Shown here in pieces: positions 25,827-34,092 of a DNA stretch of 55,142 bases; position 1 is the first letter of the stretch, and each line of letters opens with the position of its first letter. The DNA comes from Bacteroidales bacterium. Its GTDB lineage: Bacteria > Bacteroidota > Bacteroidia > Bacteroidales > P3. Location of the stretch: positions 1 to 55,142 of the forward strand of contig JAKSMO010000008.1 in NCBI GenBank assembly GCA_024400545.1, read 5' to 3'. Position numbers and translations under genes: made by a program. Below the pieces are notes generated by a model. That model had not been told where the DNA came from, did not search any database, and saw only the letters and a program-made list of their open reading frames with translations.

Positions 25827-25902
25827 ATGATGAATAACGAGTGACCGCCACCCTACTCATAATTCAAAAATCATAATTCATCAATAATCTAAATCTTTTT
25901 CG

Positions 25903-25911
25903 TATCTTTGC
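25903..25911 (+). promoter_or_regulatory. -7 promoter element of sufB
   Basis: TATCTTTGC, 28 bases before the sufB ATG, in the context TTTTTCG-TATCTTTGC-ATT, nearly identical to the typA promoter. Confidence 0.7.
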
Positions 25912-25939
25912 ATTTTGCATTTGATATGTATATATAATT

Positions 25940-27388
25940 ATGGCAGACGATAAAAACAATATCATACAGGAAGTTACCAACGAGGAATACAAGTGGGGCT
26001 TCGTGACCAATATTGATACCGACACCATCGGAAAGGGATTGAACGAGGATGTGATACGCATCATCTCGCAAAAAAAGAATGAACCCGAGTGGCTGCTTGA
26101 GTTCCGACTGAAGGCTTTCCGCAAATGGCAGACCATGGAGGAGCCCGAGTGGGGTCATCTGAATTACGAAAAAGTTGATTACCAAGATATCATCTACTAT
26201 GCCGCACCCAAGCAGCAGGAGAAGAAGAAGAGCTTGGACGAGGTGGATCCCGAACTCCTGGCCACTTTCGACAAACTCGGCATTCCGCTGCGTGAGCAGA
26301 AACAGTTGGCCGGCGTGGCCTACGATGCCATCATGGACTCGGTGTCGGTGAAGACCACCTCACAGAAAATCCTTGAAGAACAGGGCATTATCTTCTGTCC
26401 CATCAGCGAAGCCGTGCAGAAGCATCCCGACTTGGTGAAGCAGTATCTTGGCTCCGTAGTGCCCAGCAGCGACAATTTCTTTGCCGCACTCAACTCGGCT
26501 GTGTTCAGCGACGGCTCTTTCTGCTACATTCCCAAGGGGGTCCGCTGCCCCGTGGAACTGAGCAGCTATTTCCGCATCAATGCCAAGGGCACCGGCCAGT
26601 TTGAGCGCACGCTCATCATCGCCGACGAAGAGGCCTATGTGAGCTACATGGAAGGTTGCACCGCACCTCAGCGCGATGAGAACCAGCTGCATGCCGCCAT
26701 TGTGGAGATTGTGGCACTCAAAGATGCCGAAGTGAAATACAGCACCGTACAGAACTGGTATCCTGGCGACAAGGACGGCAAGGGCGGCATCTATAATTTC
26801 GTTACCAAACGCGGCATCTGCAAGGGCTCGCACTCCAAGATTTCTTGGACTCAAGTGGAGACCGGTAGCGCCGTGACATGGAAATATCCCAGCTGCATCC
26901 TGCAGGGCGACGACAGCACTGCCGAGTTCTACTCTGTGGCCGTCACCAACAACTACCAGCAGGCCGATACCGGCACCAAGATGATTCATATTGGCAAGAA
27001 CACACGCTCTACCATCATGTCGAAAGGCATCAGCGCCGGCCACAGCCAGAACAGCTATCGTGGCTTGGTACAGATAAACAAGAGTGCCGAGAATGCGCGT
27101 AACTTCTCGCAGTGCGACTCGCTGCTGCTTGGCGACACCTGCGGTGCGCACACCTGGCCCTACATCAAGGCCAACAACAGCACCGCCATCCTCGAACACG
27201 AAGCTACCACAAGCAAGATTAGCGAGGACCAGCTTTTCTACTGCCAGCAGCGCGGCATCTCGCCCGAGAGCGCTGTGGGTCTGATTGTGAACGGTTATGC
27301 TAAGGACGTGCTGAAGAAACTGCCCATGGAGTTTGCCGTTGAGGCTCAGAAACTGCTCAGCATCAGTTTGGAGGGCAGCGTAGGATGA
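25940..27388 (+). CDS. sufB: Fe-S cluster assembly scaffold SufB
   Basis: 482 residues, typical for SufB. The chain is clearly SufB rather than Suf[21 protein letters not shown] near the N-terminus, [62 protein letters not shown], and [14 protein letters not shown] with the conserved Cys, and the C-terminal [16 protein letters not shown]. SufB works as a SufBC2D complex, but the next gene is an RNA methyltransferase, so sufC, sufD and sufS must be elsewhere. Its stop overlaps the next gene's ATG by four bases (ATGA). Confidence 0.95.
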   Translation: MADDKNNIIQEVTNEEYKWGFVTNIDTDTIGKGLNEDVIRIISQKKNEPEWLLEFRLKAFRKWQTMEEPEWGHLNYEKVDYQDIIYYAAPKQQEKKKSLDEVDPELLATFDKLGIPLREQKQLAGVAYDAIMDSVSVKTTSQKILEEQGIIFCPISEAVQKHPDLVKQYLGSVVPSSDNFFAALNSAVFSDGSFCYIPKGVRCPVELSSYFRINAKGTGQFERTLIIADEEAYVSYMEGCTAPQRDENQLHAAIVEIVALKDAEVKYSTVQNWYPGDKDGKGGIYNFVTKRGICKGSHSKISWTQVETGSAVTWKYPSCILQGDDSTAEFYSVAVTNNYQQADTGTKMIHIGKNTRSTIMSKGISAGHSQNSYRGLVQINKSAENARNFSQCDSLLLGDTCGAHTWPYIKANNSTAILEHEATTSKISEDQLFYCQQRGISPESAVGLIVNGYAKDVLKKLPMEFAVEAQKLLSISLEGSVG

Positions 27389-27939
27389 AGAAACTTTCGA
27401 TGGACGAACTCAACCGCATCAGCGTGGATGAGTTCAAAGAAGCCGAGAAGACACCCCTCACCGTGGTGCTGGACAATGTGCGCAGCCAGAACAACATAGG
27501 CTCTGTGTTCCGCACCTCAGACGCTTTCCGCGTGGAAAAGATTGCCCTTTGCGGCATCTGCTCCACACCTCCGCATCGCGACATTCACAAGACTGCCCTG
27601 GGCGCTGAAGACAGTGTGGCCTGGCAGTATTATGAAGAGACTGCAGACTGTGTGAAGGAGCTGAAAGCCCAAGGCTATAAGGTGTTCGCCATTGAACAGG
27701 TGGACGACAGCATCAAGTTGGACCAATTGTCAAATCAACAGATTATCAAACCTTCAGATCAACCTAAGGTGGCCATCATTTTCGGCAACGAAGTGGAGGG
27801 TGTGCAGGAAGAACTGCTGCCCCTCTGCGACGGCAGCATCGAAATCCCCCAATTCGGCACTAAACATTCGCTGAACATCAGTTGTGCCGCAGCCATCGTG
27901 ATTTGGGAGATGTTTAAGTTGGTGAATTGTGAAGTGTGA
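27385..27939 (+). CDS. SpoU-class (TrmH family) RNA 2'-O-methyltransferase
   Basis: 184 residues, SPOUT knot fold. Motif 1 is [16 protein letters not shown], motif 2 [10 protein letters not shown], motif 3 [22 protein letters not shown]. It has no N-terminal substrate-binding domain, so the rRNA or tRNA target is not evident. ATGA overlap with sufB means translation is probably coupled. Residues ~113-126 ([15 protein letters not shown]) form a low-complexity loop. The last five codons (V-N-C-E-V) and the stop codon are made by a heptanucleotide repeat array. Confidence 0.9.
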   Translation: MKKLSMDELNRISVDEFKEAEKTPLTVVLDNVRSQNNIGSVFRTSDAFRVEKIALCGICSTPPHRDIHKTALGAEDSVAWQYYEETADCVKELKAQGYKVFAIEQVDDSIKLDQLSNQQIIKPSDQPKVAIIFGNEVEGVQEELLPLCDGSIEIPQFGTKHSLNISCAAAIVIWEMFKLVNCEV

Positions 27940-27972
27940 ATTGAGTGAATTGTGAATTGTGAATTGTGAATA
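27922..27972 (+). repeat. Heptanucleotide array GTGAATT x7, spanning a stop codon
   Basis: Units at 27922 GTGAATT, 27929 GTGAAGT, 27936 GTGAATT, a two-base GA, then 27945, 27952 and 27959 GTGAATT, and 27966 GTGAATA. The methyltransferase stop codon TGA (27937-27939) lies inside the third unit. The terminator hairpin begins two bases after the array. Confidence 0.9.
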
Positions 27973-27974
27973 GG

Positions 27975-28011
27975 AAACGGTGAACAGTTTTGGGCTGTTC
28001 ACCGTTTTTTT
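27975..28011 (+). terminator. Rho-independent terminator after the sufB-methyltransferase unit
   Basis: A perfect 13-bp stem (27975-27987 with 27995-28007), 7-base loop, T-run to 28011. On the minus strand it lies 18 bp beyond the stop of the convergent envelope-protein gene and may weakly serve it too. Confidence 0.92.
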
Positions 28012-28029
28012 ATCTCAGGTTAGGCACAA

Positions 28030-29181
28030 TTAGTTTAATAAAGTTTCCAGCAGGTTGATACGAATGCCGAATGCGAAATATGATGGGCTGATGCTGCCAC
28101 CTGTGGTTCCGTAGATAAGATTGGACAGATTGTCGTCTAATTTCAGATTCGTAACTGGGGTAATGCTATGCTCCACATACACACCCACCAGACCTAAGTT
28201 GGCACTCAACCGACCTGTGCAGGTGAACAGATTATAAGGAAGGTCTCGACGCTCAGTAATGGTATAATCTGTTCCATCCACACTTTTCTTATACTCATTG
28301 ATAATCGAGCCACCCCAAGTAATCGTAGGGATGATTTCTAATTGGAGATACACACGACGACCACTCTTCTTATTAGGGTAATAAGAAAACTGGATAGGCA
28401 AGCCAAAAGAGACTGTGGATAAAGTTGTTCCCCAATTGGATGGTTCGTTGTAGTGCTCCGGTAAGGCGGGTGCAGAAAGGCCATGTGGTTCTGTAATCAC
28501 ATAAGGTTGTTTGAGTTTATAGGTTTTGGTATCAATCCACTGCACACCTAAGCCGACTGCACACTGATCATCTCGATAGAGGTCGTAACTCAACTGCCAA
28601 CTCAAAGATGTGGATTTTTTACCATCAATCAACGGATTACTCACTACGTTATTGATTCCTAGCATATCGCTGCGACCAAAGAAAAAGTCGTCGTGAAAAC
28701 GTTGGTCAAAATCATATTTCGTCAGTCCTTGCCAGGTGCGTTGGGGCTTCATCTCACCCTCCTCAACGTTATCGCCTTCAGTCACCATGGCCTTGCATGA
28801 GGAATAGACCTTGTCTTTGTAGAGGATCATGGCATCGTCGCGGATGTCGAATTCCAGCGTTTTGGCGGTGGTGCCCACCGTGATAGTCTTGCCATTGGCT
28901 GCGGCTGTGGTGGTGAGTTTGTTGCCCTCAATGGTCACCATGGTGCTTACCAAATCGTCGGACATGGACTCAAGGTCAGACTGAGTCAAAGCTGGAGGAA
29001 CAGTGGATTTGTACTGGATGTAGTTGTTCTCGGGTGCAGAAAGCAACTTGATGATGCAACTGCCAGACACTACAAATGATTGTAATTCTTGCTGCAGATC
29101 CTGTCGGAAAGTGACAGTCTGTTGGGCAAATAGCCCCAGCGAAAATGCCATCAGCATAACGGTGAAAAATGCTTTTTTCAT
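28030..29181 (-). CDS. Secreted / outer-membrane protein of the ECF sigma operon
   Basis: 383 residues; signal peptide (1-19, ending LFAQ). Residues ~20-120 resemble the adhesin-like beta-solenoid domains (DUF2807 style) of Bacteroidetes: VVSGSCIIKL, IQYKSTVP, VTIEGNKLTTTA, LEFDIRDDAMI. After an acidic linker, residues ~165-383 look like a small outer-membrane barrel with alternating strands (TSLSWQLSYDLYRDDQCAVG; SFGLPIQFSYYPNKKSGRRV) and a last segment YFAFGIRINLLETLLN. It is third in the run sigma - anti-sigma - this gene, 17 bp after the anti-sigma stop. It may be a target or sensor of that system. Function unknown. Confidence 0.65.
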   Translation of the reverse strand: MKKAFFTVMLMAFSLGLFAQQTVTFRQDLQQELQSFVVSGSCIIKLLSAPENNYIQYKSTVPPALTQSDLESMSDDLVSTMVTIEGNKLTTTAAANGKTITVGTTAKTLEFDIRDDAMILYKDKVYSSCKAMVTEGDNVEEGEMKPQRTWQGLTKYDFDQRFHDDFFFGRSDMLGINNVVSNPLIDGKKSTSLSWQLSYDLYRDDQCAVGLGVQWIDTKTYKLKQPYVITEPHGLSAPALPEHYNEPSNWGTTLSTVSFGLPIQFSYYPNKKSGRRVYLQLEIIPTITWGGSIINEYKKSVDGTDYTITERRDLPYNLFTCTGRLSANLGLVGVYVEHSITPVTNLKLDDNLSNLIYGTTGGSISPSYFAFGIRINLLETLLN

Positions 29182-29198
29182 AGAATTATGTTTTTAGA

Positions 29199-29915
29199 TT
29201 AGAATACTTTTGCTATGTTTTGTACTACTTGTTGACTATACTGCCGGGCATGTTCGGACACATTTTCGGCAAACTGGAATATGGGGCTGTATCTATCGCT
29301 TTGAAAATATTCTTGTCCGTTGAAGGTCTCTTGGGCAAGGTAGTTTACATTGCGGACTTCGTTCACCTGTGCCAACTTATTGGTGTAGATGATGATGGGT
29401 TGTGTTGGCTCTACTGCCAAGAGTTCCTCAACGGACTCAGTAATGCTTTCAATATGGTTGTCGGCAATTAATGGCATTGTGTCGAAAGTACTGACTTCGG
29501 CAATTGTTTGTGTTTTTTGTACAGACTTGATAGCCTTCACCTTATGAACGATTTCCTGAACTGTGGTAGAAGTTGGTTGCAGATTCTCTTGCGGAATTGT
29601 TTGTGCAATGATAGCTGTAGGTTTGTCGGGTAAGGTCGTGACCCGCGGGCTTTGAAGCTGATACCAAGCCACACCGCCGGCAACCAAGGCCACACATGCG
29701 ACAGCCGTCCATCGCCAAGGAACAATTGTGATGCGCTTCTTGGTCGGTTGGGCCGTCACCACCAACTCGGAGTCGTAGAACTGCTCCATCTCGGCCTTGA
29801 TATCAGGATTTTGTGCCAGAAAATTCTCCACTTCGGCCACGCCTTTGGCATCCAATTCACCTTCTTGATATAGGAAAAGGTATGCTTCGTAGTTGGTTCT
29901 ATTTATAGTATCCAT
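29199..29915 (-). CDS. Putative membrane-bound anti-sigma factor
   Basis: 238 residues. The N-terminal ~50 residues are acidic and helical (YEAYLFLYQEGELDAKGVAE; VENFLAQNPDIKAEMEQFYD), like the short cytoplasmic sigma-binding helices of Bacteroidetes anti-sigma factors. One membrane span follows at about 67-86 (WRWTAVACVALVAGGVAWYQ), and then a Thr/Pro/Val-rich low-complexity periplasmic part. There is no FecR domain, so it is not the usual partner of a TonB transducer. It begins 6 bp after the ECF sigma gene, the classic arrangement for a sigma/anti-sigma pair. Confidence 0.65.
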   Translation of the reverse strand: MDTINRTNYEAYLFLYQEGELDAKGVAEVENFLAQNPDIKAEMEQFYDSELVVTAQPTKKRITIVPWRWTAVACVALVAGGVAWYQLQSPRVTTLPDKPTAIIAQTIPQENLQPTSTTVQEIVHKVKAIKSVQKTQTIAEVSTFDTMPLIADNHIESITESVEELLAVEPTQPIIIYTNKLAQVNEVRNVNYLAQETFNGQEYFQSDRYSPIFQFAENVSEHARQYSQQVVQNIAKVF

Positions 29916-29921
29916 GGTAGC

Positions 29922-30401
29922 TCAATTATTGTCGGTTAATATTTTCTTTAGATTCACACGTGCGCGGTACAAAATACCGGCCACCTGCATTTCTTCAAGC
30001 CCTGTCAGCTGGGCAATTTCCTTATATTGGTAGCCTTCTATGTCTTTCATCAGCAATATGGCTCGGTGCTGTTGCGGAAGTTGGGCAAGGGCTTGCTGCA
30101 TAGTGTCGTGCAACTCAAAATTTTCGTGCTGGCTATACCACGACTCTCCCTGCAATTCCGTCAGAATACGATGATGACGTTGCTGACTGCGATGCTGGTC
30201 AACCAATATTCTGTACATCACCCTAACCATATAGCCTTTGGCCTTGGCTTGCTCCACCTCTTCGCAATGTTCCCACAGCTTAATCATGGCCTCTTGCACG
30301 GCATCCCAGGCCATGTCGCCATCGCCTGAATAGCGGATGGCAAAACGATATAGATCGTCGCGGTGCTGCTTTGCAATATGTGAGAACTCTTGCTGATTCA
30401 T
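29922..30401 (-). CDS. ECF-type RNA polymerase sigma factor
   Basis: 159 residues from the ATG at 30401; the longer frame adds a Cys-rich unlikely N-terminus. Region 2 is FSHIAKQHRDDLYRFAIRYS through DMAWDAVQEAMIKLWEH and MVRVMYRILVDQHRSQQRHH. Region 4 is ALAQLPQQHRAILLMKDIEG with the helix-turn-helix YKEIAQLTGLEEMQVAGILY. It should direct RNA polymerase to its own operon and perhaps a small regulon, under control of the neighbouring membrane protein. A minus-strand TATTTTG upstream (near 30431) is only an imperfect -7 box. Confidence 0.92.
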   Translation of the reverse strand: MNQQEFSHIAKQHRDDLYRFAIRYSGDGDMAWDAVQEAMIKLWEHCEEVEQAKAKGYMVRVMYRILVDQHRSQQRHHRILTELQGESWYSQHENFELHDTMQQALAQLPQQHRAILLMKDIEGYQYKEIAQLTGLEEMQVAGILYRARVNLKKILTDNN

Positions 30402-30523
30402 ATACCCAATAAACGAACAACACATACAAAATATTTGCCGACCGCAATTTTTTTCTAAAAAAATACAACAGTAGCACCAAACTACCACCTATGAGACATA
30501 GCCTCGGGGCTTGTTTCTCAAAC

Positions 30524-30552
30524 GGAGCTACACTGGAGCTACACTGGAGCTA
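30524..30552 (+). repeat. 11-base tandem repeat GGAGCTACACT x2.6
   Basis: GGAGCTACACT at 30524 and 30535, then GGAGCTA at 30546. It lies in the gap between the divergent sigma-factor and HD-protein genes, which otherwise shows only the HD-gene promoter. Confidence 0.8.
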
Positions 30553-30617
30553 GGGCGAAGGTGAAGTATATTTTACGGAATCGGTATTATTAATTTTATT
30601 ATCTCGCAAAAAAAATG

Positions 30618-30626
30618 TATCTTTGC
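30618..30626 (+). promoter_or_regulatory. -7 promoter element of the HD phosphohydrolase gene
   Basis: TATCTTTGC, 28 bases before the ATG at 30655. An ATG at 30638 opens a six-codon frame whose stop overlaps the real start (TTATGACC). This may be a leader or chance. Confidence 0.7.
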
Positions 30627-30654
30627 AAAATAAAACAATGAGGTTTCTGCCCTT

Positions 30655-31887
30655 ATGACCAACAAACGCAAGATTATCAACGACCCCGTTTATGATGGAT
30701 TTCTGACCATTGAGGACGACATTATTTTTGATGTACTATCGCACCCTTACTTCCAGCGCCACCGCCATATCAAGCAGTTGGGTTTCACGTATTTGGTTTA
30801 TCCTGGTGCCATGCACACCCGTTTCAGCCACATGCTTGGCGGACTCAACCTCATGACGCGAGCCCTGGATGTGCTACACTTGAAAGGCGTGGAGATGACA
30901 CGCGACGAGGTGCTGGGGGCAAAACTGGCCATTCTGCTCCACGACATAGGACACGGCCCCTTCTCGCACACATCGGAGCATCTGCTGGCCGACATTCACC
31001 ACGAAGATTTGGGCAAGCTGTTCATGCAGCGACTCAACGAGGAGTTTGGAGGCCGCCTGAGCACCGCCATCGCTATCTTTTCGGACACTTACCCCAAGCA
31101 CTATCTGCACCAACTGGTGAGCAGCCAGCTGGATATGGACCGCCTGGACTACCTGAGCCGCGACAGTTTCTTTACCGGTGTGAGCGAGGGAATTGTGGGC
31201 ACCGACCGCATTATCAATATGCTCAATATGCGCAACGACGAGCTGGTGATTGATGAGAAGGGTATTTATTCGGTGGAGAAATTCATCGTGTCGCGCCGCC
31301 TGATGTATTGGCAGGTGTATCTGCATAAAACGGTGATTGCCGCCGACAACCTGCTTTATTCCATACTGCAACGGGCTAGGCAGCTGGGAGAACAGGGGAT
31401 ATCGCTCGGCATAGACAACATGCCACTCAACGATTTTTTGACCCACAAATATACCGCAGCAGATTTTCAAGAGCAGCCAGGATTGCTAGACCGTTTTGCC
31501 CTGCTTGACGATAGCGATATTGACATGGCCGTAAAATGCTGGATGCGGCATTCCGACGCCATACTGAGCAACCTTTGCCGGCACCTGGCCTATAGGCAAC
31601 TGAGCGCCATTACGGTGCAAGACCACCCTTTCTCGCAGGAGATTTTGGACACCTTCCGCACCCAGACGCAACTACTTTACAACATAGAGCCACAAGAATG
31701 TGACTATTTTGTGAAGACCGGTGTGCTTAAGAATCACGCATACGACTACAACGACCAGGAAATCAGCGTTCTGTTTAAAGACGGAAAATGTCGCGACATA
31801 GGCGAAGCCTCCGACCAACTGGACCGCCATTTTCTTGAAAAACAAGTGACGAAATACTATATCTATTACCCTAAAGAGCTAAGGTAA
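30655..31887 (+). CDS. HD-domain phosphohydrolase (COG1078 / SAMHD1-like)
   Basis: 410 residues. Metal-dependent phosphohydrolase of the HD superfamily, related to dNTP triphosphohydrolases. Visible: PYFQRHRHIKQLG, YPGAMHTRFSHMLGG (His54, His59), the HD pair His96-Asp97 in LLHDIGHGPFSH, and LDMDRLDYLSRDSF giving the last metal Asp. The C-terminal half is helical and family-specific. Likely substrate is a (deoxy)nucleoside triphosphate, but that is inference from the family. Single gene with its own promoter. Confidence 0.88.
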   Translation: MTNKRKIINDPVYDGFLTIEDDIIFDVLSHPYFQRHRHIKQLGFTYLVYPGAMHTRFSHMLGGLNLMTRALDVLHLKGVEMTRDEVLGAKLAILLHDIGHGPFSHTSEHLLADIHHEDLGKLFMQRLNEEFGGRLSTAIAIFSDTYPKHYLHQLVSSQLDMDRLDYLSRDSFFTGVSEGIVGTDRIINMLNMRNDELVIDEKGIYSVEKFIVSRRLMYWQVYLHKTVIAADNLLYSILQRARQLGEQGISLGIDNMPLNDFLTHKYTAADFQEQPGLLDRFALLDDSDIDMAVKCWMRHSDAILSNLCRHLAYRQLSAITVQDHPFSQEILDTFRTQTQLLYNIEPQECDYFVKTGVLKNHAYDYNDQEISVLFKDGKCRDIGEASDQLDRHFLEKQVTKYYIYYPKELR

Positions 31888-31985
31888 CTGAGACCAAGAA
31901 GCAGCCGGTTGGGGGTGAGAAAAAAATCGATTATGAAATTACTATTACAAATAGTGATTTATTTTAAAAATTGGATTTTTTTTTG

Positions 31986-31994
31986 TATCTTTGC
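31986..31994 (+). promoter_or_regulatory. -7 promoter element of mpl
   Basis: TATCTTTGC, preceded by a T-run, about 90 bases before the mpl ATG. This gives a relatively long 5' leader with no recognisable structure. Confidence 0.65.
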
Positions 31995-32084
31995 ATTGTT
32001 TTTGGGTGGTGAGATGGCCAGGCTTTTGTTTGCGACAAATTATTACTCAACGACATAATAACACAATACACCTAATAGGAATAT

Positions 32085-33458
32085 ATGAATGTTCATTTTA
32101 TAGCTATAGGCGGTAGTGCGATGCACAATCTGGCTATCGCACTGCATCTGAAAGGATGCCATGTGACGGGATCGGACGATGAGATTTTTGACCCTGCCAA
32201 AAGTCGCCTACAGAAATACGGTCTGCTGCCAGAAAGTTTTGGCTGGCACACAGAGCGCATAACCAAGAACTTGGACGCCATTGTGCTGGGTATGCACGCA
32301 CGCCAGGACAACCCCGAGCTGCTGAAGGCTCAAGAGCTGGGACTGAAGATTTACAGCTACCCAGAATACTTATATGAGCAGTCGAAGGATAAGACCCGAG
32401 TGGTGATAGGCGGCAGCCACGGCAAAACCACCACCACGGCCATGATACTGCATGTGCTGCAGCATTGCGGCATGGAGACCGACTATATGGTAGGCGCCCA
32501 GCTGGAGGGTTTTGAGGTGATGGTGCGATTGAGCGAGACGGCAAAAGTGATGGTGATTGAGGGCGATGAATATTTGACCTCGCCCATTGATCGCCGACCC
32601 AAGTTTCACCTCTACAAGCCCAATGTGGCCATTGTGACGGGTATTGAGTGGGACCATATCAATGTCTTCCCCACTTTTGAGATATACAAAGACCAGTTTG
32701 CCCAGTTTGTGAATCTGATTGAGCCGGGCGGAACGCTGATTTACTGCAATGCGGATGCCGATGTGGCCGATGTGGCACAGAAGAACCAGCGCACGGATAT
32801 TACCAAACGGCCCTACGATGTGCCTGAGCACATGGTGGAGAATGGCGTCACCTACCTAAAATCAGCAAATCAGCAAATCAATAAATTAACACCCCTGCGT
32901 GTCTTTGGACGCCACAACTTGCTGAATATGACTGCGGCACGCTATGCATGCAATGCCTTGGGAATTACTGACGAGCAGTTTGACGAGGCCATACAGACCT
33001 TTGGCGGTGCCAGCAAACGATTGGAGTTGGTAAAAAAGGCTGAGGATTGCGCTGTGTATAAAGACTTTGCTCATGCGCCATCCAAGCTGCGGGCCACTAT
33101 TGCCGCCATGAAGGAGCAATATCCGCAACGCAAGCTGGTGGCATGTATGGAGTTACATACTTTCAGCAGTCTTACGGCCGAGTTCTTGAAACAGTATGCC
33201 GGCACGATGGACAAAGCCGATGTGGCTTATGTGTATTACAGTCAGCATGCTTTGCAACTGAAGAAGTTGCCAAATCTGGATCCTGAGCAGGTTAGGAGGT
33301 CGTTTGCCAATACTGGCTTGCGGGTCTTCACCGATTCGGCGCAGATGGTAGCCGAACTGAAAAAAATGCAGTGGCAGCAGACAAATCTGCTGATGATGTC
33401 TAGTGGCAACTTCGATGGCATAGATTTTGCGGCCTTGGCCGATGAACTGCTCAAATGA
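32085..33458 (+). CDS. mpl: UDP-N-acetylmuramate:L-Ala-gamma-D-Glu-meso-DAP ligase
   Basis: Murein-recycling Mur ligase that joins released tripeptide to UDP-MurNAc. 457 residues. The N-terminal Rossmann domain starts VHFIAIGGSAMHNLA (Mpl type; MurC has GIGGxGM). ATP loop GGSHGKTTTT at 109-118, EGDEYLTSPIDRRPKF, NVAIVTGIEWDHINVF, RVFGRHNLLNMTAA, and C-terminal DFAHAPSKLRATI and ELHTFSSL, all Mpl-specific. Codons 259-269 (KSANQQINKLT) are made of an AAATCAGC octamer repeat, an in-frame low-complexity insert. No other murein genes are adjacent. Confidence 0.95.
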   Translation: MNVHFIAIGGSAMHNLAIALHLKGCHVTGSDDEIFDPAKSRLQKYGLLPESFGWHTERITKNLDAIVLGMHARQDNPELLKAQELGLKIYSYPEYLYEQSKDKTRVVIGGSHGKTTTTAMILHVLQHCGMETDYMVGAQLEGFEVMVRLSETAKVMVIEGDEYLTSPIDRRPKFHLYKPNVAIVTGIEWDHINVFPTFEIYKDQFAQFVNLIEPGGTLIYCNADADVADVAQKNQRTDITKRPYDVPEHMVENGVTYLKSANQQINKLTPLRVFGRHNLLNMTAARYACNALGITDEQFDEAIQTFGGASKRLELVKKAEDCAVYKDFAHAPSKLRATIAAMKEQYPQRKLVACMELHTFSSLTAEFLKQYAGTMDKADVAYVYYSQHALQLKKLPNLDPEQVRRSFANTGLRVFTDSAQMVAELKKMQWQQTNLLMMSSGNFDGIDFAALADELLK

Positions 33459-33504
33459 ATGTTTTGATTCTGAATATCTTTCAAAAAAACTCAGAGAATA
33501 GAAA

Positions 33505-34092
33505 ATGCTGAAAGAACCTCCATGTTATCGAAAGACAGGCTGCGACTGCTTCCGCTCATCTTGTAGCGAAAGCGGGTGGTTGGAGTGCATCATTTTCTTT
33601 GCCTTGGTCGTCATCCCTCTCGCATGCGTCTTTTCTGTGGAGGTACATTCTTTAGCGCTGCTTCTGGGCGGTATCCTCCTTACGCTGGCATTCATTCTCT
33701 TTGTGCGGTGGGTCAGAAGCGGTTGGGTCTATATCGATAGCATCAAACTCGACTACGACAGCCGTCAGGTTCTCTTTGCTTGCCACACACGCCGCCGCAC
33801 TTTTTCTGAGTCCATACCATTCGACAGGTTCCTCTTCCATTACGATAATAAGATTAGCGCCATGGGGTCTTTGGCTTTTGGCTGGCTGCTGTGCAATCTG
33901 TTTGATAAAGGCAGAGTTGCCGATACATTCAGCTTCTATAATCTTCACGACCGTGTGCTGACTCTCTTTTGGTCCGATTGGGATGTGTCTGAGTGTGAGC
34001 GTCTTTGGACTGCTTTGGAAGATTTCATTCCGGAAAATACAGTTGATAAAATAAACAAACCATATTATGACAAAGTTTCAAATAGGAGATAA
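33505..34092 (+). CDS. Membrane protein with two N-terminal spans, unknown
   Basis: 195 residues. A Cys-rich start (CYRKTGCDCFRSSC) is followed by two adjacent hydrophobic spans (about 26-44 and 50-68: CIIFFALVVIPLACVF; LALLLGGILLTLAFILFV) and a soluble C-terminal domain of ~120 residues (WVYIDSIKLDYDSRQVLFAC; FDRFLFHYDNKISAMG). The span layout resembles small Bacteroidetes PH-like membrane proteins, but I cannot assign a family. Its last 26 bases overlap the start of the next gene, so the two are probably cotranscribed. Starts 46 bp after mpl. Confidence 0.6.
   Translation: MLKEPPCYRKTGCDCFRSSCSESGWLECIIFFALVVIPLACVFSVEVHSLALLLGGILLTLAFILFVRWVRSGWVYIDSIKLDYDSRQVLFACHTRRRTFSESIPFDRFLFHYDNKISAMGSLAFGWLLCNLFDKGRVADTFSFYNLHDRVLTLFWSDWDVSECERLWTALEDFIPENTVDKINKPYYDKVSNRR

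Noticed and set aside
30638-30658. Six-codon frame (MRFLPL) overlapping the HD-gene start
   Set aside because: Too short to separate from chance. There is no regulatory codon bias or attenuator hairpin.
31933-32058. 41-codon hydrophobic ORF upstream of mpl
   Set aside because: The mpl -7 box lies inside it, so the expected transcript would start after its ATG. Its hydrophobicity follows from the T-rich promoter DNA.
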